A stretch of DNA of 10,952 bases from Spirochaetales bacterium (GTDB lineage Bacteria; Spirochaetota; Spirochaetia; SPDA01): NCBI GenBank assembly GCA_004525155.1, contig SPDA01000025.1:1-10952 (forward strand), in the 5' to 3' direction. This document shows positions 1-6,196 of the stretch, piece after piece. Position 1 is the first letter of the stretch; each line of letters begins with the position of its first letter. The position numbers and the translations under genes were made by a program. Under the pieces are notes generated by a model. The model worked only from the letters and a program-made list of their open reading frames with translations. It was not told the DNA's origin and searched no databases.

Positions 1-1487
1 AGTGCCCGGTATGCTTCCTCAAATACGGGTTTAAGCTCCGCGTAACCGGCCGAGGAGGATTCATCCGGCACAATGACTTCCGCAGGCGGATTGAAATTTT
101 CGGCGCCGGCGAAATCCTTTATAAGCCCGGCGGCAACTCCCCCAATGACGGCCGCACCGAGGGATGTGGCTTCTTCGAGGTACAGTGCCCGCCTGACCGG
201 CAGTCCGAAGATGTTTGCCATAATTTGCAGGGATAATGCGGATTTGCTGCCGCCCCCAATGGCGGTAATGTCCTTAATGCTCACCTGTTCCCTGAACACA
301 TCGAGAATGAGGCAGAGGTTGAAGATTACGCCTTCGAGTACGGAGCGCAGAAAATCCGCCCGGCTGTGTTCCATTTTAAGCCCGACAAAACAGCCCCGGG
401 CCTCCGGATTCCACCAGGGGCTTCTCTCCCCCAGCAGATAGGGCAGATACAGCAGTCCCCGGGAGCCGGGCGGAGAGGATGCCATCACGCCGGTCATGAT
501 GTCGAAGGGACTTATGTTTTTGGCAGCCGCTTCCGCCTGTTCGGAAAGGCAGATATTGTCCTTTAACCAGGCGAGGGACGCGCCCGCTCCCTGCATGGTC
601 CCGCAGGGGGAATAGGCGCCCGGTACAGCGTGGGGCCAGGTGAATACGCGCATCTCCCGGTCGAAAAGGGGATTTTCCGCGGCGCAGGAAACCCAGGCGG
701 AAGAACCGAAGTACAGGTAGGCCTGTCCCGGTCTGACGCAGCCCGAACCAACCGTCGCGCATACCCCGTCCCCGGCCCCGCAGGCTACCAGGGTGCCGGG
801 CAGAAGCCCCGTCTCCGCCGCGGCCGTATCGTTCACTTCGCCGGCGATGGACGCTGAGGGCATGACCCCGGGGAGGAGGGATGGGTCAAGTCCGGTAAGT
901 TCGAGGAGCCTTGCGGACCAGCACAGGCCGTTCAAATCGAAGAGATTCGTGCCTCCTGCATCGGAATAATCCGTAACGAATTTTCCGGTCAGTTTCAGGA
1001 TTATGTAGTCCTTGGCGTTAAGCATTTTAAAGGTTCTGCGGAAGGTCTCCGGTTCATTTTTTTTTATCCACAGCAGTTTTTCCGCACCGTATGTCGCGCT
1101 GGGCCTGTGTCCCGTTATACGGTAAAACTCCCCTGGGTCCATGCCGCGGCGGATAAACTGTTCCTCTTCCGTGGAACGCTGGTCTGCCCAGATTATCGAG
1201 TCACGAAGCGGTTCCCCGTTTTTGTCAACACAGAGGCAGCCCATCATCTGGCCGCTGAAGGAGACGACCGCAATATCCGAGGCGGCCGAACGGGAGCAGA
1301 TAATTTGAGTCGCTTCGCAAACCGCCTTCCACCAGTCGGCGGGCGCCTGCTCCGCCCAGTTGCTGTTGAAGAACCGCGCAGCATATGGAACTACGACGCT
1401 TTCCAGAAGGCTGCCTTCCGCAGTATAGAGAGTGGCCTTATTTCCCGATGTGCCCAAATCATGGGACAGGATGAGTTTTCCCCGCAT
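1..1487 (-). CDS. FGGY-family carbohydrate kinase (xylulokinase-like), 3' end cut by the window
   Basis: Sugar kinase of the FGGY family, which phosphorylates a sugar or polyol with ATP in the cytoplasm. The frame is open for 495 codons from ATG 1487 to the window edge, close to a full xylulokinase. Visible motifs are the N-terminal phosphate-binding DLGTSGNKA (residues 10-18), SGQMMG (78-83; xylulokinases usually have SGQMHG), WADQR (100-104), GAGDG (237-241, D240 the likely catalytic base), and the C-terminal ATP-site GGGSKSALSLQIMANIFG (411-428). The start is the first ATG after an in-frame stop and gives the normal family N-terminus. No Shine-Dalgarno sequence precedes it. An extended -10 promoter sits 8 nt upstream (see promoter entry). 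It is the last visible gene of a minus-strand set, 39 nt after the LuxR-type regulator. The substrate cannot be fixed; xylulose is the first guess and other polyols or sugars are possible. Confidence 0.9.
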   Translation of the reverse strand, partial: MRGKLILSHDLGTSGNKATLYTAEGSLLESVVVPYAARFFNSNWAEQAPADWWKAVCEATQIICSRSAASDIAVVSFSGQMMGCLCVDKNGEPLRDSIIWADQRSTEEEQFIRRGMDPGEFYRITGHRPSATYGAEKLLWIKKNEPETFRRTFKMLNAKDYIILKLTGKFVTDYSDAGGTNLFDLNGLCWSARLLELTGLDPSLLPGVMPSASIAGEVNDTAAAETGLLPGTLVACGAGDGVCATVGSGCVRPGQAYLYFGSSAWVSCAAENPLFDREMRVFTWPHAVPGAYSPCGTMQGAGASLAWLKDNICLSEQAEAAAKNISPFDIMTGVMASSPPGSRGLLYLPYLLGERSPWWNPEARGCFVGLKMEHSRADFLRSVLEGVIFNLCLILDVFREQVSIKDITAIGGGSKSALSLQIMANIFGLPVRRALYLEEATSLGAAVIGGVAAGLIKDFAGAENFNPPAEVIVPDESSSAGYAELKPVFEEAYRA

Positions 1488-1495
1488 GAGGAAAA

Positions 1496-1524
1496 AGTAT
1501 ATCAGAAATTGACGAATTTTTCCA
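1496..1524 (-). promoter_or_regulatory. Candidate internal promoter of the FGGY kinase gene (extended -10)
   Basis: Read on the minus strand: TGGAAA at 1524-1519, a 17-nt spacer, then TATACT at 1501-1496, preceded by TG at the extended -10 position (TGATATACT). The -35 matches TTGACA at 4 of 6 positions. The -10 ends 8 nt before the kinase ATG, so transcription would start on or within 1-2 nt of the start codon. This fits the lack of a Shine-Dalgarno sequence there. It lies in the gap after the regulator's stop codon. Confidence 0.5.
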
Positions 1525-1526
1525 TG

Positions 1527-2144
1527 TTATATTGCGATTAAACCCCGGCGGATTCCTTCCTTAACCGCCTCCGCCCGGTTCGCGGCGCCGAGTTTGCCGT
1601 ACAGGGAAGAGGTATAGTATTTAACCGTATTTACGCTGATACGGAGATATCCCGCTATGTCCCGTATTGAAAATCCCCGGGCAAAAAAATTGAGAACAGC
1701 AACCTCACGCTCCGTAAGATGGTTTTCACCGGAAGCCTCCCGCCGGGCATTGTTTTCGGTTTCCGGTTCCCCATTCATCAGGCGGTCCATAACTGTCAGT
1801 CCCAGATTGAGCGCAGTCAACGCGGCAGCTGCCGTTTCAAGGTCGGGGTCGGGCGAAAGTACCCCGAAAGGGGAGGGAATAGATGTAATGCGCGCCAGGT
1901 CAGCCGCCGTGTAGTTTCCTATAAACAGAAGGCGGGCCGGATACACCGACGCCGGTACATAGGGGTTCTCAACCTCGAGTACGATTATCTCGTCCTCTGT
2001 GAAGGTCATATCTTCCAGCCCGCCCGCGCCGGACAGGACGGCGGAGCATTGCGCCAGGCCGGTATCCTCGATTAACCTGGCGAGCCCCGCGCCCCCGTCT
2101 TCACGGTCAGATACGACTACCGCTTTTATCAGGGCCTGCCGCAT
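1527..2144 (-). CDS. LuxR-type response-regulator-like transcription factor with degenerate receiver
   Basis: DNA-binding regulator of 205 aa. The C-terminus (about residues 143-203) is a clear LuxR/FixJ helix-turn-helix: LTEREVAVLNFFARG, then IRDIAGYLRISVNTVKYY and a dimer helix GKLGAANRAEAVKEGI. The N-terminal 120 residues read like a response-regulator receiver (VVVSDRED near residue 12, hydrophobic beta strands). The usual phospho-acceptor Asp in a 'xxLLDxxMPG' context is Glu here (E57 in IIVLEVENPY), and the conserved Lys region is not recognisable. It may therefore act as a phosphorylation-independent pseudo-receiver. Its start overlaps the 3' end of the upstream protease gene by 16 nt, which suggests translational coupling. 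It may control the neighbouring kinase or protease; the target is inferred only. The HTH assignment is secure and the receiver assignment moderate. Confidence 0.88.
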   Translation of the reverse strand: MRQALIKAVVVSDREDGGAGLARLIEDTGLAQCSAVLSGAGGLEDMTFTEDEIIVLEVENPYVPASVYPARLLFIGNYTAADLARITSIPSPFGVLSPDPDLETAAAALTALNLGLTVMDRLMNGEPETENNARREASGENHLTEREVAVLNFFARGFSIRDIAGYLRISVNTVKYYTSSLYGKLGAANRAEAVKEGIRRGLIAI

Positions 2145-3067
2145 CGGTCTCGTTCGTAAGGAAAAGGCCGTTCACCGAGAACCACGGTAAGGCTCTCCGG
2201 TTTTCCGCCGCGTATAATGGCAAGTGAGAGAGTATCTCCCGGTTTATTTTCCATGAGCATGCGGAGCAGGCCGTTATGGTCCACCACCTGAGTGTCTCCG
2301 GCCTTGAGAATAATATCCCCCACCGTAAGTCCCGCTTTTCCCGCGGGGCTGTCCCTGTCCACAGCAGTCACCAGCAGTCCTGAACCGGGTCCGGAGCCGG
2401 AGGACCCGCGGAGACTAGGGTCAAGTTCGACAGCCTGGGAATTAATACCGAGAAACGCCGTTTTCCTCGAACCGTGTTCCAGAAGGTCCGCCGCTGTACG
2501 CTGCGCAAGGTGCGCGGGGAGGGTCAGGGGAATACGCCCCGGCCCCGCGTATACATTGATGCCGGCTGCCTCTCCCATTGTATTTACCAGGGGACCGCCC
2601 GAGAAACCGAGATAACGCGTTCCGTCGGTCTGGATATACCGTTCAATGATGCCGCCGGGCCAGGTATGCATAGGGCCTGCAACAGTGCCGACAATGCCGA
2701 AGGTTGCCTGAAGGCCTTCCTCCCTCGAACGGGCCAGGGAAAAGACTATCTGTCCCAGTTCCGCTTCTTTTTCCTGCCAGGTCGCTGCGGCATCGGCTCT
2801 GCCGGAAAGTTTCAGAACAGCCAGATCCGACACCGGGTCTCTGCCTGCCAGCTCAGCCGATACTTCCCTGCCGTCGGAAAGAACGACTTTTATGTCCTTT
2901 TCCCTTTTAACAGCATGGTTTGCGGTCATAACGGCGTCCTCTTTCCATAAAATACCGGTAGCCGGCATCCTCCTGGCCTCAACGATGACCGTAAAAGCGC
3001 CGGCTTTTTTCAATATTCCCGTAAAGCCCCCTGAAATATCATTTACATATCTTTCGATTTCCGTCAT
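2129..3067 (-). CDS. HtrA/Deg-like trypsin-fold serine protease with PDZ domain, apparently cytoplasmic
   Basis: 312-aa S1C (HtrA/Deg) protease. The catalytic triad is visible: H51 in VMTANHAV, D81 in DPVSDLAVLKL, and S156 in GFSGGPLVN. Most HtrA proteins have GNSGGPL, so an Asn-to-Phe change lies next to the nucleophile. A single PDZ domain covers about residues 205-300 (FLGINSQ, then SPAGKAGLTVGDIILKAGDTQV). There is no signal peptide or membrane segment: the N-terminus is MTEIERYVNDISGG. Export by the Sec route is therefore unlikely, which is unusual for this family. The ATG is preceded by AAGGAG about 8 nt upstream. It is the first gene of the minus-strand set and overlaps the regulator gene by 16 nt. 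A TATATT -10-like box lies at 3095-3090 with no good -35; a palindrome occupies that position instead. Confidence 0.9.
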   Translation of the reverse strand: MTEIERYVNDISGGFTGILKKAGAFTVIVEARRMPATGILWKEDAVMTANHAVKREKDIKVVLSDGREVSAELAGRDPVSDLAVLKLSGRADAAATWQEKEAELGQIVFSLARSREEGLQATFGIVGTVAGPMHTWPGGIIERYIQTDGTRYLGFSGGPLVNTMGEAAGINVYAGPGRIPLTLPAHLAQRTAADLLEHGSRKTAFLGINSQAVELDPSLRGSSGSGPGSGLLVTAVDRDSPAGKAGLTVGDIILKAGDTQVVDHNGLLRMLMENKPGDTLSLAIIRGGKPESLTVVLGERPFPYERDRCGRP

Positions 3068-3093
3068 ATCATGTCTCCTTATACTTTATAATA

Positions 3094-3118
3094 TATGCAC
3101 GGACCGGTCCGGCGCATA
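3094..3118. promoter_or_regulatory. Interrupted palindrome, candidate operator in the divergent gap
   Basis: A perfect 12-bp palindrome CGGACCGGTCCG (3100-3111) is flanked by matching arms TATGC (3094-3098) and GCATA (3114-3118), with 1- and 2-nt interruptions. It lies between the divergent protease gene (start 3067) and YkgJ-like gene (start 3176), just upstream of a TATATT box (3095-3090, minus strand). It sits where a -35 element would be expected, and no -35 is recognisable. This is the geometry of a dimeric regulator site. The regulator is unknown; the LuxR-type protein encoded nearby is one candidate. Confidence 0.4.
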
Positions 3119-3175
3119 CTACCCGAACGGGCGGGAGGACTATACAAAATCGGTCTTATATAGAAGAATACCCGC

Positions 3176-3439
3176 ATGTTGTGCCGGGCCGGCTGCGGAG
3201 CCTGCTGTATTGCCATTTCGATATCGTCCTCCATTCCGGGTCTCCCCGGGGGCAAACCGGCGGGTATGAGCTGCCCGCATCTGTCCGCGGAAAAGGTCTG
3301 CGTTCTTCACGATAGCTCCTTCTATCCGCAGGTATGCAGAAATCTTGCAGCCTCCCGTGAAATGTGCGGTTCTTCTTTTGAAGATGCCCTGGATTACCTC
3401 GGCCGGCTGGAACTGCTCACCAGGCCGGATCCGTGCTGA
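3176..3439 (+). CDS. Small YkgJ-type cysteine-cluster (metal-chelating) protein
   Basis: 87-aa protein of the YkgJ / CxxxCxxCC family, thought to bind zinc or an iron-sulfur cluster. The signature is C3-x3-C7-x2-C10-C11, followed by PGLPGGKPAGMSCPHL (C33), C42 in the VCVLHD segment, C54 in PQVCRNL and C64 in REMCG. This layout and the PGxPGGKPAG stretch are typical of short clostridial and spirochaetal members. The reading frame has an upstream in-frame stop close to the ATG, so this is the earliest start. Only a weak Shine-Dalgarno-like AGAAG precedes it. The stop codon overlaps a possible ATG of the next gene (TGATG at 3437-3441), suggesting co-expression with the DUF6062 gene. The biochemical function of this family is not established. 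Confidence 0.75.
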   Translation: MLCRAGCGACCIAISISSSIPGLPGGKPAGMSCPHLSAEKVCVLHDSSFYPQVCRNLAASREMCGSSFEDALDYLGRLELLTRPDPC

Positions 3440-3492
3440 TGCGGCTGTCCGGGTCTGCCGCAGGAAACAAAAATTTTAAAGGCGGTCAGGGA

Positions 3493-4122
3493 ATGAGCGG
3501 CCAACCTCTGCATATCGACTACTATAAATTCATGGATTCCTTCAAGGGCGGAAAATGCCCTTTTTGCTCCTACATCCTGGGTAAAAAAGAGGGTTCCTTT
3601 AAGCACCTTATCTACGAGGGAATTAACGACAAGTACCTGCGCAGGGATTTTATACAATCCGGGGGATTCTGTACCGCCCACTTACGGGAGTTTCTGCGTT
3701 TCCGGGACGGTCTTTCCGTGGCAGTCCTGTACGAACAGATCTACATAAACAGCGCTGCCGCTGCCTTCGAACGCAAGCCCCGCGGGCCGGACCGGGATAA
3801 CCAGTCCTGCATGCTCTGCGGCACCATCGAAACCTGGAAGCGGATGTATATAACGCTTTTTAAAAAACACGCAGATGATGAGGATGTTACATCGGCCGTT
3901 CAGGGCTCTTCAGGGTTCTGCCTGCCCCATTTCAGGCTCCTCCGGGAGGAAATCAGGCATCTGCCTCCCTGGTTTGAGGATTTTGAGCGTTCAATTTTCG
4001 ATGGAAACATTGGGCTTATGCGGAAATACCTGGAATCCTGCAGCAATCCGGCCGGAACTGATGATGATAAGCCTTCCTGGAAACAGGTTATCTTGTCCCT
4101 TTTGGGTGAAGAAGGGGTTTAG
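3493..4122 (+). CDS. DUF6062-family protein with two Cys2-CysHis motif sets
   Basis: 209-aa protein that I recognise as DUF6062: N-terminal HIDYYKFMDSFKGGKCPFC, then INDKYLRRDFIQSGGFCTAH. Its function is unknown. It carries two sets of possible metal ligands in the same order: C22/C25 (CPFC) with C60/H63 (GFCTAH), and C106/C109 (CMLC) with C143/H146 (GFCLPH). This suggests a duplicated zinc-binding unit. No signal peptide or membrane segment is seen. ATG 3493 was chosen because AGGCGG lies 7 nt upstream and the family N-terminus begins there. Starts at GTG 3433 or ATG 3439 would add 18-20 residues and overlap the previous gene. It probably shares a transcript with the YkgJ-like gene. Its stop codon overlaps the stop of the convergent DHH gene. 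Confidence 0.82.
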   Translation: MSGQPLHIDYYKFMDSFKGGKCPFCSYILGKKEGSFKHLIYEGINDKYLRRDFIQSGGFCTAHLREFLRFRDGLSVAVLYEQIYINSAAAAFERKPRGPDRDNQSCMLCGTIETWKRMYITLFKKHADDEDVTSAVQGSSGFCLPHFRLLREEIRHLPPWFEDFERSIFDGNIGLMRKYLESCSNPAGTDDDKPSWKQVILSLLGEEGV

Positions 4123-5099
4123 CGCCTCTCGTAGTACGATATGGCCCTGTGCTTTATAAATGTGTCGAGGCGCTTGCCGGCCTGCAGGTTTTCCTGGGGC
4201 ATGAAACCGCCGGCCATGCTGTCGTGGCCTCCGCCGAAACCGGTCTCCTGCAGGATATAGCGCATAAGGTCGTTTGCCTTGACCCCGGGGACTATGCTGC
4301 GGGCGGAGAATTTTATGCCGTTCGGGCGGAGGGAATAGGCGACCACGATGTTGACGCCGGATATCGTCAGGACCATATCGCTGGCTGCACCGAGGAGGGA
4401 ATCGTTGGCGCTTTCAAGACGCAGAAAACCCAATTCCTCGTAAATTTCCACGCTCTTGAAGGCATCGGCATAGAGGTCGAGGTCCTTGCGGGAGATCTGG
4501 TTGCCCTTGAGCTCGTTAATAATGTTCATGTCGCAATAATTGTAGAGCCTGTAGAACATGTCTATATCGAGGCTGTCCACGCCTCTGGTCAGGTTATCCG
4601 TGTCCATGAAAATGCCGTAGAGAAGGGCTGTGGCGACTTTGGAGGGGGGAGTCAAACCCGCTTCAAAAAAATAATCGGCGATGATAGCCGAACAGCTGCC
4701 GACCTTGGACCGCACATCTTCGAACCTGTAACCCTTATTTCCCTGGTACTCGTGGTGATCAATGCAGGCCACCTCGTCCGTGTCGAGGTCCGTAAGGTTG
4801 GAATTTCCCTTCTGCACGTCCACCAGTACCGCCCAGTCTTCCGAGCCGAGAGTATGTACGCTGCCGGCTGGCTTCATTTCAATGCCGAAGAGGTTCAGCA
4901 TCTTGAGGGAGTTGGCTTTCTCGATTTCATTCTCGTAGACGATGACAGCTTCGACACCGCGTGTGCCGAGCAGATGCTGCAGGCCGAAACAGCTTGCAAT
5001 GGCATCCGGGTCCGGCACGTTGTGGGGCTGGAGGAAAACCTCGTCCGGCGCGTCCTTCAGCAGGTCCGCGAGTTGCTCAATTTTATGTTTTTCAGGCAT
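4119..5099 (-). CDS. DHH/DHHA1 phosphoesterase (NrnA/RecJ-like superfamily)
   Basis: 326-aa metal-dependent phosphoesterase. DHH-domain motifs are HNVPDPDAIAS (H26, D30, D32), a metal-binding Asp in VLVDVQ (D94), the name motif IDHHEY (D114, H115, H116) and MDTDNLTRG (D166). The C-terminal DHHA1 substrate-binding motif GFGGGHDSMAGG is at 287-298. Related proteins degrade nanoRNA, pAp or linear dinucleotides from c-di-nucleotides; the exact substrate here is not decidable. It is soluble. The frame extends upstream to ATG 5180, but the extra 27 residues are encoded by AT-rich promoter-like sequence and do not look like the family. ATG 5099 sits 6 nt after a -10 box and has no Shine-Dalgarno sequence, indicating a leaderless message. 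It is convergent with the DUF6062 gene, with stop codons overlapping. Confidence 0.9.
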   Translation of the reverse strand: MPEKHKIEQLADLLKDAPDEVFLQPHNVPDPDAIASCFGLQHLLGTRGVEAVIVYENEIEKANSLKMLNLFGIEMKPAGSVHTLGSEDWAVLVDVQKGNSNLTDLDTDEVACIDHHEYQGNKGYRFEDVRSKVGSCSAIIADYFFEAGLTPPSKVATALLYGIFMDTDNLTRGVDSLDIDMFYRLYNYCDMNIINELKGNQISRKDLDLYADAFKSVEIYEELGFLRLESANDSLLGAASDMVLTISGVNIVVAYSLRPNGIKFSARSIVPGVKANDLMRYILQETGFGGGHDSMAGGFMPQENLQAGKRLDTFIKHRAISYYERR

Positions 5100-5105
5100 G
5101 GCTGA

Positions 5106-5134
5106 ATGATAAAACGGAAACCCGTGATTGTCAA
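5106..5134 (-). promoter_or_regulatory. Strong sigma70-type promoter of the DHH gene, predicting a leaderless mRNA
   Basis: On the minus strand, TTGACA (5134-5129) is a perfect -35. A 17-nt spacer and TATCAT (5111-5106) follow. Six nucleotides (TCAGCC) then lead to the ATG at 5099, so the A of the start codon is the seventh base after the -10, the usual transcription start. No Shine-Dalgarno sequence precedes the ATG. Confidence 0.7.
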
Positions 5135-5192
5135 TTGAAATATATTTTAGTAAAATAATAATATAATTGGAAGCAGGCATCCGGAAAGAACG

Positions 5193-5339
5193 ATGGCGCC
5201 GCCTGGATGTAACGGAGGGGCAGTGAAAACGTGCTGTGCTCCTTGTGAACGGTTTCCTGCGGGTCGATTACCTGGGGCAAATCTTTATTCACGGTGCAGG
5301 CAGTATGGTGATTTTCCAGGATTTGTCCGCGATAAGTAA
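5193..5339 (+). CDS. Doubtful small ORF (48 aa, cysteine-containing) upstream of cooC
   Basis: An open frame of 48 codons starts at ATG 5193, with an internal GTG start at 5223 preceded by GGAGGGG (5214-5220). It stops at TAA 5337-5339, 7 nt before the cooC -35 box. The product would contain five cysteines, including KTCCAPC (C14, C15, C18), C6 and C35. It resembles no family I know. No promoter was recognised for it. It may be chance coding in a 280-nt gap, and is listed because it has a ribosome-binding-like sequence and a CCxxC motif next to a metallochaperone gene. Confidence 0.2.
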   Translation: MAPPGCNGGAVKTCCAPCERFPAGRLPGANLYSRCRQYGDFPGFVRDK

Positions 5340-5346
5340 ATACAAT

Positions 5347-5375
5347 TTGACATATGCGCGGTGAAAGACTATATT
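5347..5375 (+). promoter_or_regulatory. Strong sigma70-type promoter of cooC, predicting a leaderless mRNA
   Basis: TTGACA (5347-5352) is a perfect -35, followed by a 17-nt spacer and TATATT (5370-5375, 5 of 6 to consensus). Six nucleotides then lead to the cooC ATG at 5382. The start codon A is the expected transcription start. The layout is the same as at the DHH promoter across the gap. Confidence 0.72.
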
Positions 5376-5381
5376 TATTTT

Positions 5382-6146
5382 ATGAAGCTGGCGGTTACAG
5401 GTAAGGGGGGCGTCGGGAAAAGCACCATTTCGGGGCTTCTCGTAAGGGCGCTGCAAAAAAAGGGGCATAAGGTCCTCGCAGTGGATGCGGACCCGGATAT
5501 GAATCTCGCCACCATTCTCGGCGTACCATCAACCATAACGATTACTCCCATTATAGAGTTTAAGGAGCTGATTGCGGAGAGAACGGAAACGGAAGTGGGA
5601 AAACCCGCGCCCTTTTTCAAGATGAATCCCCGGGTGGATGATATACCGGACAAATACTGTGTCGACTTCAAAGGGGTAAAGATCCTTACCATGGGAACGA
5701 TGCGCCAGGGCGGCGGCGGCTGTGCCTGTCCGGAGAACGCTTTTCTAAAAAGCCTGCTGTCCCATCTGGTAATCGGCCGTGACGAGTCGGTCATCCTTGA
5801 CATGGAAGCGGGCATTGAACACCTGGGAAGGGGAACCGCCATGGGGGTGGATGTGATGATCGCAGTGGTGGAACCGAGCCTGACCAGTCTGGAAACCGCG
5901 AAACGGATACAGAAGCTCTCGGCGGATATCAGGATAAAACGGCTGGTACTCATCGGGAATAAAATTGAAACCGAAAAACAGCGAAACTTTATCAGGGAAA
6001 AGGCCGAAGGCATCGAAATCGCCGGTTTTCTCGATTATTCCGAAGAAATTCAAAAAATAAATAACGGCGAAAAATCCGCCCTGACTGTTGACGGGCAGGT
6101 TCTCGACCAGATCGACGTAATCCTGACTAAAATTGGGATAAATTGA
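5382..6146 (+). CDS. cooC: CooC, nickel-insertion ATPase for CO dehydrogenase
   Basis: 254-aa MinD/SIMIBI-class P-loop ATPase that matures the Ni-Fe-S C-cluster of CO dehydrogenase. It has the deviant Walker A GKGGVGKST (7-15, signature Lys included), VDADPDMN (35-41), Walker B VILDMEAGIEHLGRG (137-151), and the CooC-specific Cys-x-Cys pair C114/C116 in GGGGCACPENAF, which binds nickel or zinc at the dimer interface. A frame start at GTG 5361 would add seven residues (KDYIYF-like) that overlap the spacer and -10 of a strong promoter. ATG 5382 gives the family N-terminus MKLAVTGKGG and is preferred. There is no Shine-Dalgarno sequence, as expected for a leaderless start. cooS follows 298 nt downstream and has its own promoter, so cooC may be expressed separately from the enzyme it serves. 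Confidence 0.93.
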   Translation: MKLAVTGKGGVGKSTISGLLVRALQKKGHKVLAVDADPDMNLATILGVPSTITITPIIEFKELIAERTETEVGKPAPFFKMNPRVDDIPDKYCVDFKGVKILTMGTMRQGGGGCACPENAFLKSLLSHLVIGRDESVILDMEAGIEHLGRGTAMGVDVMIAVVEPSLTSLETAKRIQKLSADIRIKRLVLIGNKIETEKQRNFIREKAEGIEIAGFLDYSEEIQKINNGEKSALTVDGQVLDQIDVILTKIGIN

Positions 6147-6167
6147 CGAATTTAATAAAGAAACCTC

Positions 6168-6196
6168 TTGAGTAGGAAGAGAACTCAGTTTATAAT
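6168..6196 (+). promoter_or_regulatory. Candidate promoter for the cooS operon
   Basis: TTGAGT (6168-6173, 4 of 6 to TTGACA), a 17-nt spacer and a perfect TATAAT (6191-6196). It starts 21 nt after the cooC stop. The predicted start near 6203 would give a leader of about 240 nt before cooS. Short arms TGAGT (6169-6173) and ACTCA (6183-6187) flank the spacer and could be a regulator site. The rest of the 6147-6444 gap is AT-rich with no ORF I would call and no recognised riboswitch. Confidence 0.5.

Noticed and set aside
376..762. Minus-strand and plus-strand frames of 60-144 codons within 73-1541
   Set aside because: They overlap the FGGY kinase, which is continuous with family motifs from 1487 to the window edge; the short frames have no domain.
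3087..3092. Plus-strand TATAAT as the promoter of the YkgJ-like gene
   Set aside because: No -35 lies at 16-18 nt upstream, and the start codon is more than 80 nt away; the box is part of an AT-rich patch.
4149..5105. 318-codon open frame on the plus strand opposite the DHH gene
   Set aside because: It is an antisense shadow: the minus-strand frame has all DHH/DHHA1 motifs, while this product shows no recognisable domain.
4119..5180. Longer DHH version starting at ATG 5180
   Set aside because: The additional 27 residues are encoded by AT-rich DNA containing a consensus promoter and match nothing in the family.
5361..6146. Longer CooC version starting at GTG 5361
   Set aside because: Its first seven codons lie in the promoter spacer and -10 box; ATG 5382 gives the family N-terminus.
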